Origin: Erysipelotrichaceae bacterium
GTDB taxonomy: Bacteria; Bacillota_I; Bacilli_A; Erysipelotrichales; Erysipelotrichaceae
Direction of reading: 5' to 3'
NCBI GenBank assembly: GCA_017614055.1
Contig: JAGACP010000145.1
Location: forward strand, 1-7,023
DNA: 7,023 bases
Below, piece after piece: positions 6,152-7,023 of this stretch (position 1 is the stretch's first letter; each line of letters opens with the position of its first letter). The position numbers and the translations under genes were made by a program. Under the pieces are notes generated by a model. The model did no database searches, had not been told where the DNA came from, and saw only the letters and a program-made list of their open reading frames with translations.

Positions 6152-6244
6152 ACAAGGAACGGCTGTTGGGCTCGACCCGTTGCACCCGTTCCCTGAATTA
6201 ATAGCCAATTTAGTCAATATTTGTCGGTAGTTGGCTATTTTTTT
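6152..6244 (+). ncRNA. Candidate small RNA 1 (about 93 nt)
   Basis: Between the promoter candidate and a T-tailed terminator there is no open frame with a ribosome site, but there is strong structure. GGAACGG (6156-6162) pairs with CCGTTCC (6186-6192), enclosing a smaller GGG/CCC hairpin with a CTCGA loop (6168-6178). A direct repeat, ACCCGTT, occurs at 6175-6181 and 6184-6190, so the second copy competes between stem and free state. A short AT linker leads to the terminator hairpin. The exposed C-rich stretches recall the C-rich seed regions that Firmicutes regulatory RNAs use against Shine-Dalgarno sites; that is analogy only. I recognise no Rfam family here. It could equally be an attenuator leader. 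Confidence 0.45.
6200..6244 (+). terminator. Intrinsic terminator of small RNA 1
   Basis: A perfect 9-bp stem, AATAGCCAA (6200-6208) with TTGGCTATT (6231-6239), has a 22-base loop and is followed directly by more T residues, giving seven in a row at 6238-6244. The direction is clearly plus strand, although no protein gene lies upstream on that strand. Confidence 0.75.
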
Positions 6245-6261
6245 ATGGTCACGATCATAAA

Positions 6262-6290
6262 TAAACACAGCGACACAAACATGATATAAT
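6262..6290 (+). promoter_or_regulatory. Extended -10 promoter for small RNA 2
   Basis: TGATATAAT (6282-6290) is a consensus extended -10 (TGnTATAAT). TAAACA lies 17 bp upstream and matches four of six bases of the -35. The expected start, seven bases downstream at G6297, is exactly the first base of a long stem. This is the best promoter match in the window. Confidence 0.65.
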
Positions 6291-6296
6291 TCTCAT

Positions 6297-6366
6297 GAAG
6301 CAACCGCTCTGTAAAGGGCTTCGGATAAACCGAGGATTTCCTGCAGATACGGGTTGTTTCTTTTTT
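6297..6366 (+). ncRNA. Candidate structured RNA 2 (about 70 nt) ending in its own terminator
   Basis: The predicted transcript pairs from its first base: GAAGCAACC (6297-6305) with GGTTGTTTC (6352-6360), nine pairs including one G-U, followed by six T residues (6361-6366) as terminator. Inside are two further helices: CTGTA with TGCAG (6309-6313 with 6342-6346) continuing into GG/CC after an AA bulge, and CTTCGG with CCGAGG (6319-6324 with 6330-6335) around an ATAAA loop. The whole RNA is thus one branched rod closed by the terminator stem. It may be a free small RNA, or a leader in which ligand binding or translation controls read-through to the lipoprotein gene 108 bases downstream. I do not recognise it as a known riboswitch class. 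No reading frame with a ribosome site fits inside. Confidence 0.5.
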
Positions 6367-6417
6367 ATCTGTACCCATTCAGACGCTGTTGTCATTATCT
6401 GGTCCAGTCATTTGGTG

Positions 6418-6437
6418 TTATCTTATAATTTAGATAA
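6418..6437 (+). promoter_or_regulatory. -10 box framed by an inverted repeat before the lipoprotein gene
   Basis: A perfect TATAAT (6424-6429) sits between the arms of the inverted repeat TTATCT (6418-6423) and AGATAA (6432-6437). The predicted start is near 6436, 38 bases before the ATG. No good -35 is visible, which may mean an activator is needed; the repeat could be an operator across the -10. Confidence 0.45.
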
Positions 6438-6473
6438 GAAAGATTTATTTCATCATATACAGGGGGAACGCAT

Positions 6474-7023
6474 ATGAAGCGCAGGATGATGACGATACTG
6501 ATGTGTCTGCTGCTTATCTTGACAGGTTGCGGCAACGCTCAGGAAACAGATGAAGTTACAGAAGACGTGCCTGATGAACAGGCGGAGGAAGTCGAGATCG
6601 ATGCTTTAGACCAGCTGGACGCCATTTATCTGTGGGGTGCGGATCCTGGCCTTGGCATAAGCGTTCTTCATGAACTTGGATATACCGGCGAAGGGGTCAA
6701 TGTCGCATACATAGACCAGCCGATAAACGATGTACCGGATGACGAGATAGCGGATAGTGTCGTCAAGAACACCAATATCGCCGACAGTGATGACGAGATG
6801 CACGGACAGGCGGTTTCTTCGCTTCTGTGCGGAAAGCATCTGGGAACCGCTCCGGGTGTGAATCTTTACTACTATGGCTACCCCTCGTGGAAGGAAGACC
6901 AGCAGCAGTACTGGGTCACCTGTATGGATAAGCTGATCGAAGACAATAGAAAACTGCCTGAGGGAGAGAAGATCAGGATGGTGGGTTTCTCCAACAACCC
7001 GAGACCTGAGGAGAAGTACTATC
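6474..7023 (+). CDS. Subtilase-like (S8 family) lipoprotein, 3' partial
   Basis: The first 183 residues of a gene that continues past the window end. A basic start and hydrophobic stretch lead to the lipobox LTGC, so Cys19 is the expected lipidated residue and the protein is anchored on the outer face of the membrane. An acidic, Glu/Asp-rich linker (about 20-50) follows. Then come two peptidase S8 hallmarks: GEGVNVAYID (72-81), equivalent to the Asp box, and DEMHGQAVSSLLCG (107-120) followed by GTAPGVNLYYYG, equivalent to the His box HGThvAgiiaG...GvAPga.l. Asp81 and His110 are therefore the probable catalytic pair. The Asp box reads DQP rather than the usual D-(S/T)-G, so activity is uncertain, and the Ser box lies outside the window. 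The start is supported by AGGGGG at 6461-6466, seven bases before the ATG. Confidence 0.8.
   Translation, partial: MKRRMMTILMCLLLILTGCGNAQETDEVTEDVPDEQAEEVEIDALDQLDAIYLWGADPGLGISVLHELGYTGEGVNVAYIDQPINDVPDDEIADSVVKNTNIADSDDEMHGQAVSSLLCGKHLGTAPGVNLYYYGYPSWKEDQQQYWVTCMDKLIEDNRKLPEGEKIRMVGFSNNPRPEEKYY

Noticed and set aside
6152..6192. tRNA or T-box element suggested by the GGGCTCGACCC T-arm-like hairpin
   Set aside because: No acceptor, D or anticodon arms fit, and the T-box GGGUGGAACCGCG-type motif is absent.
6295..6477. 60-codon frame across RNA 2 and the lipoprotein start
   Set aside because: Its ATG lies at or before the predicted transcript start with no ribosome site, it would cross the terminator, and the product has no recognisable features.

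Overview
The window looks like a chromosomal segment of a Bacillota (Firmicutes) bacterium with moderate GC content, probably an anaerobe. The grounds are strong purine-rich Shine-Dalgarno sites, short T-tailed intrinsic terminators, family resemblances to Firmicutes proteins, and a lipoprotein signal. No rRNA, tRNA, transposase or CRISPR array is visible, so a finer taxonomic call is not justified.

Layout. (1) Positions 2-1794, plus strand: the end of a catabolic operon, with a 5'-truncated D-2-hydroxyacid dehydrogenase followed 14 nt later by a short-chain dehydrogenase, closed by a perfect 11-bp stem terminator. (2) Positions 1873-3567, plus strand: a compact accessory unit. Four copies of a 13-bp core repeat, spaced exactly 32 bp apart, run into the ribosome binding site of an AAA_14/DUF4143 ATPase with an intact PD-(D/E)XK-like C-terminal motif. 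Its stop codon overlaps the start of a 56-codon antitoxin-like gene. A terminator shared with the convergent neighbour ends the unit. (3) Positions 3590-6063, minus strand: a four-helix membrane protein with a C-terminal Cys/His zinc-knuckle-like domain, and upstream of it a GH13 alpha-glucosidase. (4) Positions 6064-6473: 410 bp without a protein gene, between the divergent glucosidase and lipoprotein genes. On the plus strand it holds two successive short promoter-to-terminator units, each predicted to make a structured RNA of about 70-95 nt, then a third -10 box next to the last gene. (5) Positions 6474-7023, plus strand: the start of a subtilase-like lipoprotein that runs off the window.

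How the parts work together. The two dehydrogenases probably act on sugar- or hydroxyacid-derived substrates in one pathway. The glucosidase hydrolyses short imported alpha-glucosides in the cytoplasm; the residue after its nucleophile favours alpha-1,6 bonds. The repeat array, ATPase and antitoxin-like gene look like one self-contained, possibly autoregulated module and are the best candidate for an undescribed system. The two small-RNA candidates are the second. Both rest on sequence patterns only.
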